A DNA stretch of 64,000 bases. It comes from Halomonas sp. 1513 (lineage in GTDB: Bacteria > Pseudomonadota > Gammaproteobacteria > Pseudomonadales > Halomonadaceae). Position numbers and translations under genes: made by a program. A model generated the notes under the pieces. That model worked only from the letters and a program-made list of their open reading frames with translations, was not told the DNA's origin and searched no databases. The stretch spans positions 3,596,001 to 3,660,000 of the forward strand of contig CP019326.1 in the NCBI GenBank assembly GCA_001971685.1. Reading direction: 5' to 3'. Shown here one piece after another: positions 1 to 8,047 of the stretch; position 1 is the first letter of the stretch, and every line of letters starts with the position of its first letter.

Positions 1-1008
1 CGCCGGCTGGGACGCAAGGCAGTGCTGATCGGCGCAGCGCTGGGCACGTTGCCGGACCTGGACGTGATGCTCGACTACGGCGACGCCGTGGCCAACTACA
101 CCGAGCACCGCGGTTTCAGTCATTCGCTATTCGTGCTCACCGGCCTGGGCACGCTACTGGCGCTGCTCGCCGCACGCTTTGCCCCGGCGCGGGACATTCC
201 ACTACGCCACTGGTGGCTGTTTTTCGTACTGTGCCTGACCACCCATCCGCTGCTCGATGCGCTGACCACCTACGGCACTCAGCTGTGGTGGCCGCTGGAC
301 GTGCGGCCCAGCGCCTGGCCGATCGTGTTCATCATCGATCCGCTCTACACCCTGCCGCTGCTGGTCGGTATCGTGCTCGCCCTGGTCAGCGGCAATGGCC
401 GCCGGGCACCGGCCTGGGGGCTGGCACTGTCGAGCCTGTATCTGGTGCTCGCCTTCGGCGCCAAGAGCCTGGTGGAGTATCGTCTCGGGCCCGAGCTTGC
501 CGAACGTGGTCTTGCCGACGCCCCGCGGCTGGTGCAGCCGACGCCGTTCAATACCCTGCTGTGGCGAGTCACGGTGATCGACGGCGACGACCAGCACGAA
601 GCGCTGGTCAGCGTCTTCGACGGCCGCACGCCCATCGAGTTCGAGCGCTTCTCGCGGGGTGCCCAGTGGGAGCCGGCGGCGCTGGCCAGTGCCAATGGCG
701 CACGCCTCGACTGGTTTGCCGGCCCCTACCTGCGCTACGACGTGGAGCTGGTCGACGACCTCCCGATCCTCACCGCCACCGACCTGCGGCTGGGCTTTCC
801 GGGCTTTCACCCCTTCACCTTCACGCTGCTCGAGGCCGACCTCGACGCCGGCCAGTGGCATCCGCTGGCCAGCGAGCAGCGCGAAACGCCGCCCCGCGCC
901 AACGGCGAGGCGCTGGCGCTGCTCGGCCAGCGCATCCTCGACCCCGAGGCGCCGCTGTGCCTCGGCGAGCTGGTCGACGAGCGCTGGCATGAAGAGGTCT
1001 CCTGCTGA
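1..1008 (+). CDS. Membrane-bound metal-dependent hydrolase (YbcI/YdjM-like, DUF457 type), 5' end cut off
   Basis: The frame is open from the first base (Arg-Arg-Leu-Gly-Arg-Lys precede the first possible start, a GTG at 22), so the real start lies left of the window. The visible 335 residues begin with a short hydrophobic stretch ending in LPDLDV, followed by EHRGFSHSLF and HPLLDALTTYGTQLWWP. These Asp/His clusters between membrane segments are the putative metal ligands of this inner-membrane family, whose substrate is unknown. About four more hydrophobic segments follow, then a roughly 150-residue C-terminal soluble part typical of the longer family members. Family membership is by motif; the biological role cannot be told from the sequence. 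Confidence 0.85.
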   Translation, partial: RRLGRKAVLIGAALGTLPDLDVMLDYGDAVANYTEHRGFSHSLFVLTGLGTLLALLAARFAPARDIPLRHWWLFFVLCLTTHPLLDALTTYGTQLWWPLDVRPSAWPIVFIIDPLYTLPLLVGIVLALVSGNGRRAPAWGLALSSLYLVLAFGAKSLVEYRLGPELAERGLADAPRLVQPTPFNTLLWRVTVIDGDDQHEALVSVFDGRTPIEFERFSRGAQWEPAALASANGARLDWFAGPYLRYDVELVDDLPILTATDLRLGFPGFHPFTFTLLEADLDAGQWHPLASEQRETPPRANGEALALLGQRILDPEAPLCLGELVDERWHEEVSC

Positions 1009-1014
1009 CTCTCC

Positions 1015-1791
1015 TCAGGGGGCGATGCCCTGCCCACAGCCCCTATACGTCTGCCCGTCGAGGGTCAGCGTGACGCGCACCGGGAAGGGGTCGCCCTTCA
1101 TGTCGTCGAAGCAGGCCCTGGCCTCCAGCTCCAGCAGGAAAGGCTGCTCGGCGGCGCCGCTGACCAGCCGCACCCGGCCGTTGGCATTGTCCATCACGGT
1201 GACCCGGTAGGGCAGCCTCATCTCGCGCTCACCGTAGTCGAGCAGCAGCGACAGGCGCGGCGCGTCGTGGTCGAGGCTGACGATCCAGCCTGGCTCGTTG
1301 CCGCGGCCGTGGAACATCACTCCGGGACGGTCGGCGCGGGTCATGGCGGAGCGCGACAGGTCCTGCTGGCAGTCGAGGCGGCCGTTGTCGCTCTCCACCA
1401 GCGCCTCGTCGCCACGGTTCCAGAAGCTGATGTCGTCGACCGTGAAGCGCGCACCGCTGGCCACCACCGCCGGGGCCAAGCGGTAGGCGCCCTGCCGCGA
1501 CCATAGCCGCAGCTCATCGTCGGCGTACGCCGAGACCAGGTCCTGGGCCGGCTGGCAGTGCCAGCCGACGAACTGCTCGGCGCTGCCGGGGAAGAACAGC
1601 GACGGCAGCAGCGGCGCCGGCTCGCTGGCCGCCACCTCGCCCGCCGGACGCTCGTCGGCCACCGCCGTGGCACCGGTGCTGTCGACCACCGGCGGCGGTT
1701 CGTCGCTGCTCTGGGGGGCAGCGCAACCGGCCAGCCACAGCGCACCGCACGCCACACCGGCGGTGCGCAGAAAGAGGGGGGAAAGGGTCAT
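1015..1791 (-). CDS. Lipoprotein with MliC-like and COG3650-like domains
   Basis: 258 residues from an ATG with AAGGAG seven bases upstream; a longer frame to 1839 lacks a signal and is not preferred. The N-terminus is a lipoprotein signal ending in the lipobox L-A-G-C. The middle part resembles MliC, the membrane-bound inhibitor of C-type lysozyme: ASGARF, a W-N-R-G-D-E-A element, and Cys pairs. The C-terminal half carries GNEPGW, then CFDDMKGDPFP and GCG, the pattern of COG3650 envelope proteins. It is probably periplasm-facing and perhaps protects peptidoglycan, but inhibition of lysozyme is inference. It is tail-to-tail with the hydrolase, six bases apart. Confidence 0.7.
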   Translation of the reverse strand: MTLSPLFLRTAGVACGALWLAGCAAPQSSDEPPPVVDSTGATAVADERPAGEVAASEPAPLLPSLFFPGSAEQFVGWHCQPAQDLVSAYADDELRLWSRQGAYRLAPAVVASGARFTVDDISFWNRGDEALVESDNGRLDCQQDLSRSAMTRADRPGVMFHGRGNEPGWIVSLDHDAPRLSLLLDYGEREMRLPYRVTVMDNANGRVRLVSGAAEQPFLLELEARACFDDMKGDPFPVRVTLTLDGQTYRGCGQGIAP

Positions 1792-1840
1792 CACTGGGCT
1801 CCTTGCAAGACCAACCTCGCCTGGTTGGGCACCCAGCATA

Positions 1841-1873
1841 CCAGGCGCCGGGGCGATTCGCCCCGGCGCCTGG
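1841..1873 (-). terminator. Strong hairpin downstream of metE
   Basis: A perfect 15-bp GC-rich inverted repeat with a 3-base loop (1856-1858) lies 21 bases beyond the metE stop codon, between metE and the lipoprotein gene. The T-tract on the minus strand is poor, so it may act as a weak intrinsic terminator or a 3'-end stabiliser. Confidence 0.6.
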
Positions 1874-1893
1874 CCGTCACCCTCAGCGCAGCA

Positions 1894-4194
1894 TCAACCG
1901 TGCTTGCGGCGCAGCTCGCGGGCCGCCTCGACCATATTGGCTAGCGCCGGCTCTACCTCAGCCCAGCCGCGGGTCTTGAGGCCGCAGTCGGGGTTGACCC
2001 ACAGCCGCTCGGCGGGAATCTTGTCCAGCGCCTTGTCCATCAGCTGCACCATCCAGGCCACCTCGGGAGTGTTCGGCGAGTGGATGTCGTAGACGCCAGG
2101 GCCGATCTCGTTGGGATAGGCGAAGTCCTGAAAGGCGTCGAGCAGCTCCATGTCCGAGCGCGAGGTCTCGATGGTGATCACATCGGCATCCAGCGCGGCG
2201 ATGGAGGCGATGATGTCGTTGAACTCCGAGTAGCACATATGGGTGTGGATCTGGGTGCTGTCCTCGGCCACCGCCGCCGACAGCTTGAAGCAGGCCACCG
2301 CCCAGTCGAGATAGCCCTGCCATTCGGCCTGGCGCAGCGGCAGGCCCTCGCGCAGCGCCGGCTCGTCGATCTGGATGATGCGAATGCCGGCGGCCTCGAG
2401 GTCGGCGACCTCATCGCGCAGCGCCAGGGCGATCTGCCGGCAGGTGGTCTCACGCGGCTGGTCGTCGCGCACGAAGGACCACTGCAGGATGGTCACCGGG
2501 CCGGTGAGCATGCCCTTCATCGGCTTGTCGGTGAGCGACTGGGCGTATTCGCTCCAGGCCACCGTCATCGCCCGGGGGCGCGCCACGTCGCCGACGATCA
2601 CCGGCGGCTTGACGCAGCGCGAGCCGTAGCTCTGCACCCAGCCGAAGCGGGTGAAGGCGAAGCCGTCGAGCTGCTCGCCAAAATACTCGACCATGTCGTT
2701 GCGCTCGGGCTCGCCGTGCACCGGCACGTCGATGCCCAGCGCCTCTTGGCGCGCCACCGCATGGGCGATCTCCTGCTGCATCCGCGCCGTGTAGTCGGCC
2801 TGGCTAAGCTCGCCGGCCTTGAACGCGCGCCGCGCGGCGCGGATCTCGGCGGTCTGCGGGAAGGAGCCGATGGTGGTGGTCGGAAACAGCGGCAGATCGA
2901 AGGCGCGGCGCTGGGCCCGCGCCCGCTCCGGATAGGGGCTGGCGCGCTCGGCGTCGGCGCCGCTGACCGCCGCCAGGCGCTCGGCTACCGCCGGGCGATG
3001 GATACGCGTCGAGGCGCGCCGCGCATCGAGTGCCGCGGTGGCCGACTCGAGGCGGGCGCGGTCGTCCGGCGTGGCGCGGTTGTCCAGCAAGCGTGCCAGG
3101 GTCACCGTCTCATCGAGCTTCTGACGGGCGAAGGCCAGCCAGCTCTTGAGCTCGGTGTCGAGCTCGCTCTCGGCCTCGAGGTCCACCGGCACATGCAGCA
3201 GCGAGCAGCTCGGCGCGATCCACAGCCGTTCGCCGAGGCGCATGCGCGCATCCACCAGCCGTTCGCGCAGTACCGCCAGGTCGGCGCGCCAGATGTTGCG
3301 GCCGTCGATGGCGCCCAGCGACAGCACCTTGTAGCCCGGCAGGTTGTCGATCACCGCGGTGAGCTGCTCGGGGGCGCGTACCGCGTCGATATGCAGGCCG
3401 TCGACGGCCAGGCCGGTGGCCAGCTTGAGGTTGTCGCCCAGAGCGCCGAAGTAGGTCGCCAGCAGCACCTTGACCGGCGCACGGGAGAGCCGGCTATAGG
3501 CCGACTCGAAGGCCTGCTGCCAGTCGCGGGGCAGGTCCTGGACCAGCGCCGGCTCGTCGAGCTGCACCCACTCGACGCCCTGCTCTGCCAGTCGTGCCAG
3601 CACCTCGGCGTAGACCGCCACTACCGCGTCGAGCAGGCTCAGGCGGTCGAGGCCGTCGTCACCCTTGACCTTGCCCAGCCATAGCCAGGTGAGCGGGCCG
3701 AGCAGGCTGACCTTGACCGGGTGACCCGCGGCGAGGGCCTCGTCGACCTCGCCGAACAGCCGCTGGCTGGCCAGACGGAAATCCTGGCCGGCATGCAGCT
3801 CGGGGACCAGGTAGTGGTAGTTGGTGTCGAAGTACTTGGTCATCTCGCAGGCCGCCGCCGGCGCGCCGCTGGGGGCTCGGCCACGGGCCATGCGAAAGGC
3901 GGTGTCGAGATCGATATCGCCAGCGTCCACCTCGTGCTCGGCGCCAAAGCGCGGCGGCACCGCGCCGAGCAGCAGTGAGACGTCGAGCACCTGGTCGTAG
4001 AAGGCGAAATCGCCCACCGTGACCATGTCGAGGCCCGCGGCGCGCTGCGCCTGCCAATGCCGGGCGCGCAGTTCGCGCCCCGCGCGTTCCAGACCATCGC
4101 GGTCCAGTTCGCCTTTCCAGTACGCTTCGGTGGCGCGCTTGAGTTCACGATTCGCGCCGATGCGTGGGTAGCCGAGAATGTGTGCCAGTGCCAT
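1894..4194 (-). CDS. metE: Cobalamin-independent methionine synthase
   Basis: 766 residues, full family length. It transfers the methyl group of 5-methyltetrahydropteroyl-triglutamate to homocysteine, the last step of methionine synthesis. The N-terminal domain begins [16 protein letters not shown], the folate and lysine-rich start of MetE. The C-terminal barrel begins at [13 protein letters not shown]. The zinc site is visible as HTHMCYS (His and Cys) and NPDCGLKTR (second Cys), and EPER is the homocysteine region. It is transcribed away from metR, the classic arrangement in which MetR with homocysteine activates metE. No B12 riboswitch is seen upstream. Confidence 0.97.
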   Translation of the reverse strand: MALAHILGYPRIGANRELKRATEAYWKGELDRDGLERAGRELRARHWQAQRAAGLDMVTVGDFAFYDQVLDVSLLLGAVPPRFGAEHEVDAGDIDLDTAFRMARGRAPSGAPAAACEMTKYFDTNYHYLVPELHAGQDFRLASQRLFGEVDEALAAGHPVKVSLLGPLTWLWLGKVKGDDGLDRLSLLDAVVAVYAEVLARLAEQGVEWVQLDEPALVQDLPRDWQQAFESAYSRLSRAPVKVLLATYFGALGDNLKLATGLAVDGLHIDAVRAPEQLTAVIDNLPGYKVLSLGAIDGRNIWRADLAVLRERLVDARMRLGERLWIAPSCSLLHVPVDLEAESELDTELKSWLAFARQKLDETVTLARLLDNRATPDDRARLESATAALDARRASTRIHRPAVAERLAAVSGADAERASPYPERARAQRRAFDLPLFPTTTIGSFPQTAEIRAARRAFKAGELSQADYTARMQQEIAHAVARQEALGIDVPVHGEPERNDMVEYFGEQLDGFAFTRFGWVQSYGSRCVKPPVIVGDVARPRAMTVAWSEYAQSLTDKPMKGMLTGPVTILQWSFVRDDQPRETTCRQIALALRDEVADLEAAGIRIIQIDEPALREGLPLRQAEWQGYLDWAVACFKLSAAVAEDSTQIHTHMCYSEFNDIIASIAALDADVITIETSRSDMELLDAFQDFAYPNEIGPGVYDIHSPNTPEVAWMVQLMDKALDKIPAERLWVNPDCGLKTRGWAEVEPALANMVEAARELRRKHG

Positions 4195-4325
4195 GTGCTA
4201 ACCCTTGAGGTGATAAACCGATATGATTTATGGCGGCGTCGCCATACGCAGTGGAAGCAGTCTGGCTGGCACCCAAAGGTGAATCAAACTAAATTAATTA
4301 ATGATCAACTTGAAAGAAACTCACT
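4195..4325. promoter_or_regulatory. Divergent metE-metR promoter region with a candidate MetR half-palindrome
   Basis: This 131-bp AT-rich gap separates divergent metE and metR. TGAAAGAAACTCA at 4311-4323 differs by one base from the MetR consensus TGAA-N5-TTCA and ends two bases before the metR start, where it could serve autorepression. A looser TGAA copy starts at 4280. The site call is tentative. Confidence 0.4.
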
Positions 4326-5240
4326 ATGCTCGAGCTACGCCATCTCCGCACCCTGATCGCCCTGCGCGACGCCGGCTCGCTGGTGGAAGCCGCCGAGCGG
4401 GTTCACCTCACCCAGTCGGCGCTGTCCCATCAACTCAAGGATCTCGAGGAGCGGCTGGGTAGCCCGCTGTTCCTGCGCAAGACCCGGCCGGTGGAGTTCA
4501 CCCGCGCCGGCCAGCGGCTGCTGGCCCTGGCCGAGCAGATCCTGCCCCAGGTGCGCATGGCCGAACGCGACCTGGCCAGGCTGGCCGGCAACGAGCAGGG
4601 TCGCCTGCACATGGCCATCGAGTGCCACAGCTGCTTTCAGTGGCTGATGCCGACCATCGATTACTTCCGCGATCACTGGCCGGAGGTCGAGGTCGACATT
4701 CCCGGCGGTCACCACTTCGATCCGCTGCCGGCACTGGCCCGCGAACAGCTCGACCTGGTGATCACCGCCGACCCCCAGCCGCTGACCGGGGTGCACTACG
4801 AGCCGCTGTTCCGCTATCAGGGCCTGCTGGCGGTGGCCAAGCAGCATCGCCTGGCCGGCCGCGCCTGGATCACCCCAGACGACCTGGCCGACGAGACCCT
4901 GATCACCTACCCGGTTGAGCACGCTCGTCTCGACGTGTTCAGCCAGTTCCTCGACCCCGCCGGCGTCGAGCCCCGCGAAATTCGCACCGCCGAGCTGACG
5001 ATCATGATGATGCAGCTGGTGGCCAGCGGCCGCGGTGTCTGCGCGCTGCCCAACTGGGCGCTCACCGAGTACCTCGAGCGCGACTACGTGCGCGGCGTGG
5101 CGCTCGGCGAGGGGGGCATGTGGAGCACGCTGTTCGCGGCGATCCGCGAGGAGACCCGCGACGCACCGTGGATGGAGGATTTTCTGCGCACCGCGCGGGA
5201 GACGTCGTTTGCGGTACTCGAGGGGATCAAGCCGGCCTGA
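4326..5240 (+). CDS. metR: LysR-family activator of methionine genes, MetR
   Basis: 304 residues, typical for the family. The winged helix-turn-helix occupies about residues 1-60 (GSLVEAAERVHLTQSALSHQLKDLE region), followed by a periplasmic-binding-like effector domain that in MetR senses homocysteine. The sequence start MLELRHLRTLIALRDAGSL and the divergent position next to metE both support MetR rather than a generic LysR protein. Regulation is probably autogenous through the shared intergenic region. Confidence 0.92.
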   Translation: MLELRHLRTLIALRDAGSLVEAAERVHLTQSALSHQLKDLEERLGSPLFLRKTRPVEFTRAGQRLLALAEQILPQVRMAERDLARLAGNEQGRLHMAIECHSCFQWLMPTIDYFRDHWPEVEVDIPGGHHFDPLPALAREQLDLVITADPQPLTGVHYEPLFRYQGLLAVAKQHRLAGRAWITPDDLADETLITYPVEHARLDVFSQFLDPAGVEPREIRTAELTIMMMQLVASGRGVCALPNWALTEYLERDYVRGVALGEGGMWSTLFAAIREETRDAPWMEDFLRTARETSFAVLEGIKPA

Positions 5241-5243
5241 GGC

Positions 5244-6851
5244 TCACTGCCCGCCGGGGAGCAGCAGGCTGAAGCGCGCCCCGCCCAAGCTGGGGCTGTC
5301 GTCGACCATCACGCTACCGCCGTGCCAGGCCATGACCTTGTGGACGATGGACAGGCCCAGGCCATAGCCGCCCGAGCGCCGGGTGCGGCTGTCGTCGAGG
5401 CGCGCGAAGGGTTTGAAGATCTCCTGGCGGTCCTTCTCCGGCACCCCGGGGCCGTCGTCCTCGACGTCGATGCGCACCGCCCGCGCGTCGCTATGCAGCT
5501 GTATCAGCACCCGTCCCTCGGCGTGCCGACAGGCGTTGGCCACCAAGTTCTGCAGGGCCCGCTGCAGGTAGCGCGGCTCGGCCTCGATCTCCAACTCCTC
5601 GCCCGGCGCCAGCTCGAGGGTTAAGTGCCCGTGCAAGCCGGCCAGCGCCTCGATGACGCGCCGCACCATGGCCCGGCACTCCAACGGTTCGGTGGCTAGC
5701 TCGACGCCGTGGGCCTGGTCACTGCCCAGCCGCGCGTAGGTGAGGATCTCGTCGATCAGGCCGTCGAGTTCCTCGATATCGCCGTCGATGCCCGACAGCT
5801 GGCGGCGCACCGCGTCGTCGTCGGTCATGTCCTCGACCATCTGCACCGCGAAGCGAATCCTGGCCACCGGCGTGCGCAGCTCGTGGGACACCGCGCGGAT
5901 CATCTCCTGCTGGGCACGCAGCAGCGCCTGGACCTGGGCGGCCATGCCGTTGAAGGCCATCCCCAGCCGGCCCAGGAAGTCGCTGCTCTCGACCTTGACC
6001 CGGGTGTCGAGGTGGCCGCCGGCGATACGCGTAGCGGCCAGTTCGAGCCGCGCCATGCGCGCCTCGACGCCGCGCACGATCAGGTAGATGATGCCGGCCA
6101 GCACGCCGAGCATCAGGATCAGCAGCAGCAGCGATAGCGACAGCGGCATGGGCTCGAAGGCGTGAATCGGGCCCACCTGCAGCCACTGCAGTGACTGCGG
6201 TGCGTCGCCGCTGTCGAGCTGCAGGAACAGCGTCAGGCTCCAGGCCTCGGGGGTCAGATGCAAGATCGCCTCGCCGGCGCCGAGCCGCGCCAGCTGAGCG
6301 CTATCGAGTCGCCGCGGCGGGGTATCGTTGAGACTGAGCGAAAGTGCCGCACTGGAGAGTTCGGCGACACGCTGATGGCGCTGCAGCGGGTCGGCCAGCC
6401 ACTCGCCGAGCAGGCCCGCCATCCCACGCAGCTGCGCCTCGCTGATGCCATCGAGGCGCGCCTCGAGCACCGCCGCCTCGTCGGGCAGGCGCATGAACAG
6501 TCGCCAATCTGTGTCGCCCCGGGTGTCGATCACCACCCGCTCGGCGTCGAGCCGGGCACGCTGAAAATAGCCGAGACCGCGACTCTCGGCGTCATCGTGC
6601 AGATGCAGTGCGATATCGAGTTGGGTGCCGCGCTGGACCAGCCACTGGCCGCGCTGATCCTGCGCCGTGGCGCTCAGTTGCCGGACCAGCAGGCGCATCG
6701 GCGCTTCGGCGAGCTGCTCGCGATACTGCTCGCGACGCACCTGATCGACCAGCGTGAAGCCGCCCAGCGCCAGCCCGAAGGCGAGCACCAGTGCCAGGGC
6801 CAGCAGCACATAGACGCGTAGGAAGGTGCTGCCCGACAGCGAGCGCAGCAT
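5244..6851 (-). CDS. rstB: Sensor histidine kinase, RstB-like
   Basis: 535 residues from the ATG at 6851; the open frame further upstream only shadows the regulator gene. Order: transmembrane helix near residues 10-35, a roughly 135-residue periplasmic sensor region, a second helix (SLLLLILMLGVLAGIIYLI), HAMP, an H-box AVSHELRTP with the phosphorylated His at residue 323, then an ATPase domain with N-box NLVANACRH, DDGPGVP and GLGLSI. It phosphorylates the RstA-like regulator encoded directly upstream; start and stop codons overlap as ATGA. The 3' end lies three bases from metR, tail to tail. The signal sensed is unknown. Confidence 0.88.
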   Translation of the reverse strand: MLRSLSGSTFLRVYVLLALALVLAFGLALGGFTLVDQVRREQYREQLAEAPMRLLVRQLSATAQDQRGQWLVQRGTQLDIALHLHDDAESRGLGYFQRARLDAERVVIDTRGDTDWRLFMRLPDEAAVLEARLDGISEAQLRGMAGLLGEWLADPLQRHQRVAELSSAALSLSLNDTPPRRLDSAQLARLGAGEAILHLTPEAWSLTLFLQLDSGDAPQSLQWLQVGPIHAFEPMPLSLSLLLLILMLGVLAGIIYLIVRGVEARMARLELAATRIAGGHLDTRVKVESSDFLGRLGMAFNGMAAQVQALLRAQQEMIRAVSHELRTPVARIRFAVQMVEDMTDDDAVRRQLSGIDGDIEELDGLIDEILTYARLGSDQAHGVELATEPLECRAMVRRVIEALAGLHGHLTLELAPGEELEIEAEPRYLQRALQNLVANACRHAEGRVLIQLHSDARAVRIDVEDDGPGVPEKDRQEIFKPFARLDDSRTRRSGGYGLGLSIVHKVMAWHGGSVMVDDSPSLGGARFSLLLPGGQ

Positions 6852-7564
6852 CAGCCGTCCTTGACGAACAGATAGCCCTTGCTGCGCACCGTCTTGATGC
6901 GGTGCGGATGGTTGGGATCGTCGCCGATCTTGGGTCGGATACGCGACACCCGCACGTCGATGGAGCGGTCCTGGCCGTCGTACTTGATGCCGCGCAGCTC
7001 GCTGAAGATTTCCTCTCGGGTCAGCACCCGCCCGGCGTGGCTGGCGAGCAGCCACAGCAGGTCGAACTCAGCGCTGGTCAGGTCGATGCGATCGCCCTCC
7101 AGCCAGGCCTCGCGGGTGGCGCTGTCGACGACCAGGTTATTGAAGGTCAGCCGCGCATCGCCGCTGCTTTCGCCGCTGTCGGTGCGGCGCATCAAGGCGC
7201 GCATCCGCGCCAGCAGCACCCGCGGCTGAACCGGCTTGGGCACGTAGTCATCAGCACCCATCTCCAGCCCCAGCACCTGATCCATGTCGTCGGTGCGCGC
7301 CGTCAGCATCAGGATCGGCCCGGCATAGTCGGTGCGCGCCCGGCGGCAGATCGACAGGCCGTCTTCCCCCGGCAGCATAAGGTCGAGAATCACCAGATCC
7401 GGCTGCAGCGAGACGATGCGCTCGACGGCGCGCGCACCGTCGGCCTCGACCGTAACCTGGAAGCCGTTGGCCTCGAGGTAGTCCCGGGTCAGCTCGGCGA
7501 GCCGTTCATCATCCTCGATGATCAGTACATGATCCTGGTCGTTGCGCTCCACGCGTTGGTCCAT
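6851..7564 (-). CDS. rstA: OmpR/PhoB-family response regulator, RstA-like
   Basis: 237 residues, start chosen at MDQRVERN because the receiver domain begins right after it (VLIIEDDERLAEL). The acidic pocket EDD, phospho-acceptor Asp61 (VILDLMLPGEDG), the Thr of LTAR and Lys110 (VPKPVQP) are all present. The C-terminal winged helix has the RstA signature LRGIKYDGQDRSIDVRVSRIR and ends KTVRSKGYLFV. It is first gene of the rstA-rstB operon. In enteric bacteria RstA/RstB responds to acid and PhoPQ; here the regulon is not visible. Confidence 0.9.
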   Translation of the reverse strand: MDQRVERNDQDHVLIIEDDERLAELTRDYLEANGFQVTVEADGARAVERIVSLQPDLVILDLMLPGEDGLSICRRARTDYAGPILMLTARTDDMDQVLGLEMGADDYVPKPVQPRVLLARMRALMRRTDSGESSGDARLTFNNLVVDSATREAWLEGDRIDLTSAEFDLLWLLASHAGRVLTREEIFSELRGIKYDGQDRSIDVRVSRIRPKIGDDPNHPHRIKTVRSKGYLFVKDG

Positions 7565-7839
7565 CCCGTCATATCCGTCCGTTGTTGGGAGGCGGCCACT
7601 ACAGCCACTACTAAGGCCGCTCGTTGCGACATCCTGCAACGCCGGTTTACCCACGTCACTACAGGGCCACATTGTTATTAGCGAATGATACCCAAGGATA
7701 CCCGAAATAACCGAATTTGCAGCGAGCGTCTATCACAAAACGGCTTTTTTGCCGTTGCCTCAGATCAAGAAACGCTCTGCCATGCGGTCTCCCAGAGGGC
7801 CTCGATTCACACCCAGGAGAGACACAAGATATGCACAGC

Positions 7840-7848
7840 TTATCCACT
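7840..7848 (+). promoter_or_regulatory. Candidate DnaA box upstream of nrdA
   Basis: TTATCCACT matches the DnaA consensus TTATCCACA at eight of nine positions and lies 16 bp upstream of the first NrdR box. DnaA is known to control the nrdAB promoter in E. coli, which makes the position plausible; a single 9-mer is weak evidence. Confidence 0.4.
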
Positions 7849-7864
7849 TGATGAATGCCATACG

Positions 7865-7880
7865 GCACACTATCTTGTGC
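7865..7880 (+). promoter_or_regulatory. NrdR box 1
   Basis: GCACACTATCTTGTGC matches the palindromic NrdR consensus (acaCwAtATaTwGtgt) closely. NrdR is the ATP/dATP-sensing repressor of ribonucleotide reductase genes and normally binds two such boxes. Confidence 0.85.
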
Positions 7881-7895
7881 TCGTGACCTGCAAGA

Positions 7896-7911
7896 ACACA
7901 ATATGGTGTGC
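7896..7911 (+). promoter_or_regulatory. NrdR box 2
   Basis: ACACAATATGGTGTGC is a second NrdR-type palindrome. The two boxes start exactly 31 bp apart with a 15-bp spacer, about three helical turns, the arrangement found for functional NrdR operators. Confidence 0.87.
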
Positions 7912-8047
7912 TCTTACCAAGTCAGCCTAACACTGTCAAATTGCACCGACACTGCGTCAGGTGCCCCGTACCAGCCCGCCTGATCGAGGGCGGCGAGGCG
8001 CGCCACGCGCTGCTTTCCAACCACCACCGCTAGGACGACACGGCGCC

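Larger units (their letters stand above)
7565..8047. promoter_or_regulatory. Long divergent regulatory region between rstA-like gene and nrdA
   Basis: A 483-bp gap, AT-richer than its flanks. It carries a direct repeat GATACCC at 7687 and 7697 (10-bp period, the spacing used by OmpR-family regulators, so a possible autoregulatory site), a small dyad AACGGC-T6-GCCGTT at 7739-7756, a DnaA-like box and two NrdR boxes described separately. No convincing ORF is present. Confidence 0.6.

Noticed and set aside
2080..3684. 534-residue open frame antisense to metE, and similar long frames opposite nrdA (8030-10090), the antiporter (13669-15798) and the helicase (17010-18980)
   Set aside because: They lie wholly opposite well-supported genes, are rich in His, Gln, Arg and Gly from GC-biased codon positions, and show no domain.
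4195..4325. Possible cobalamin riboswitch before metE
   Set aside because: The gap is only 131 bp, AT-rich and without a B12-box-like segment; MetR control explains it better.
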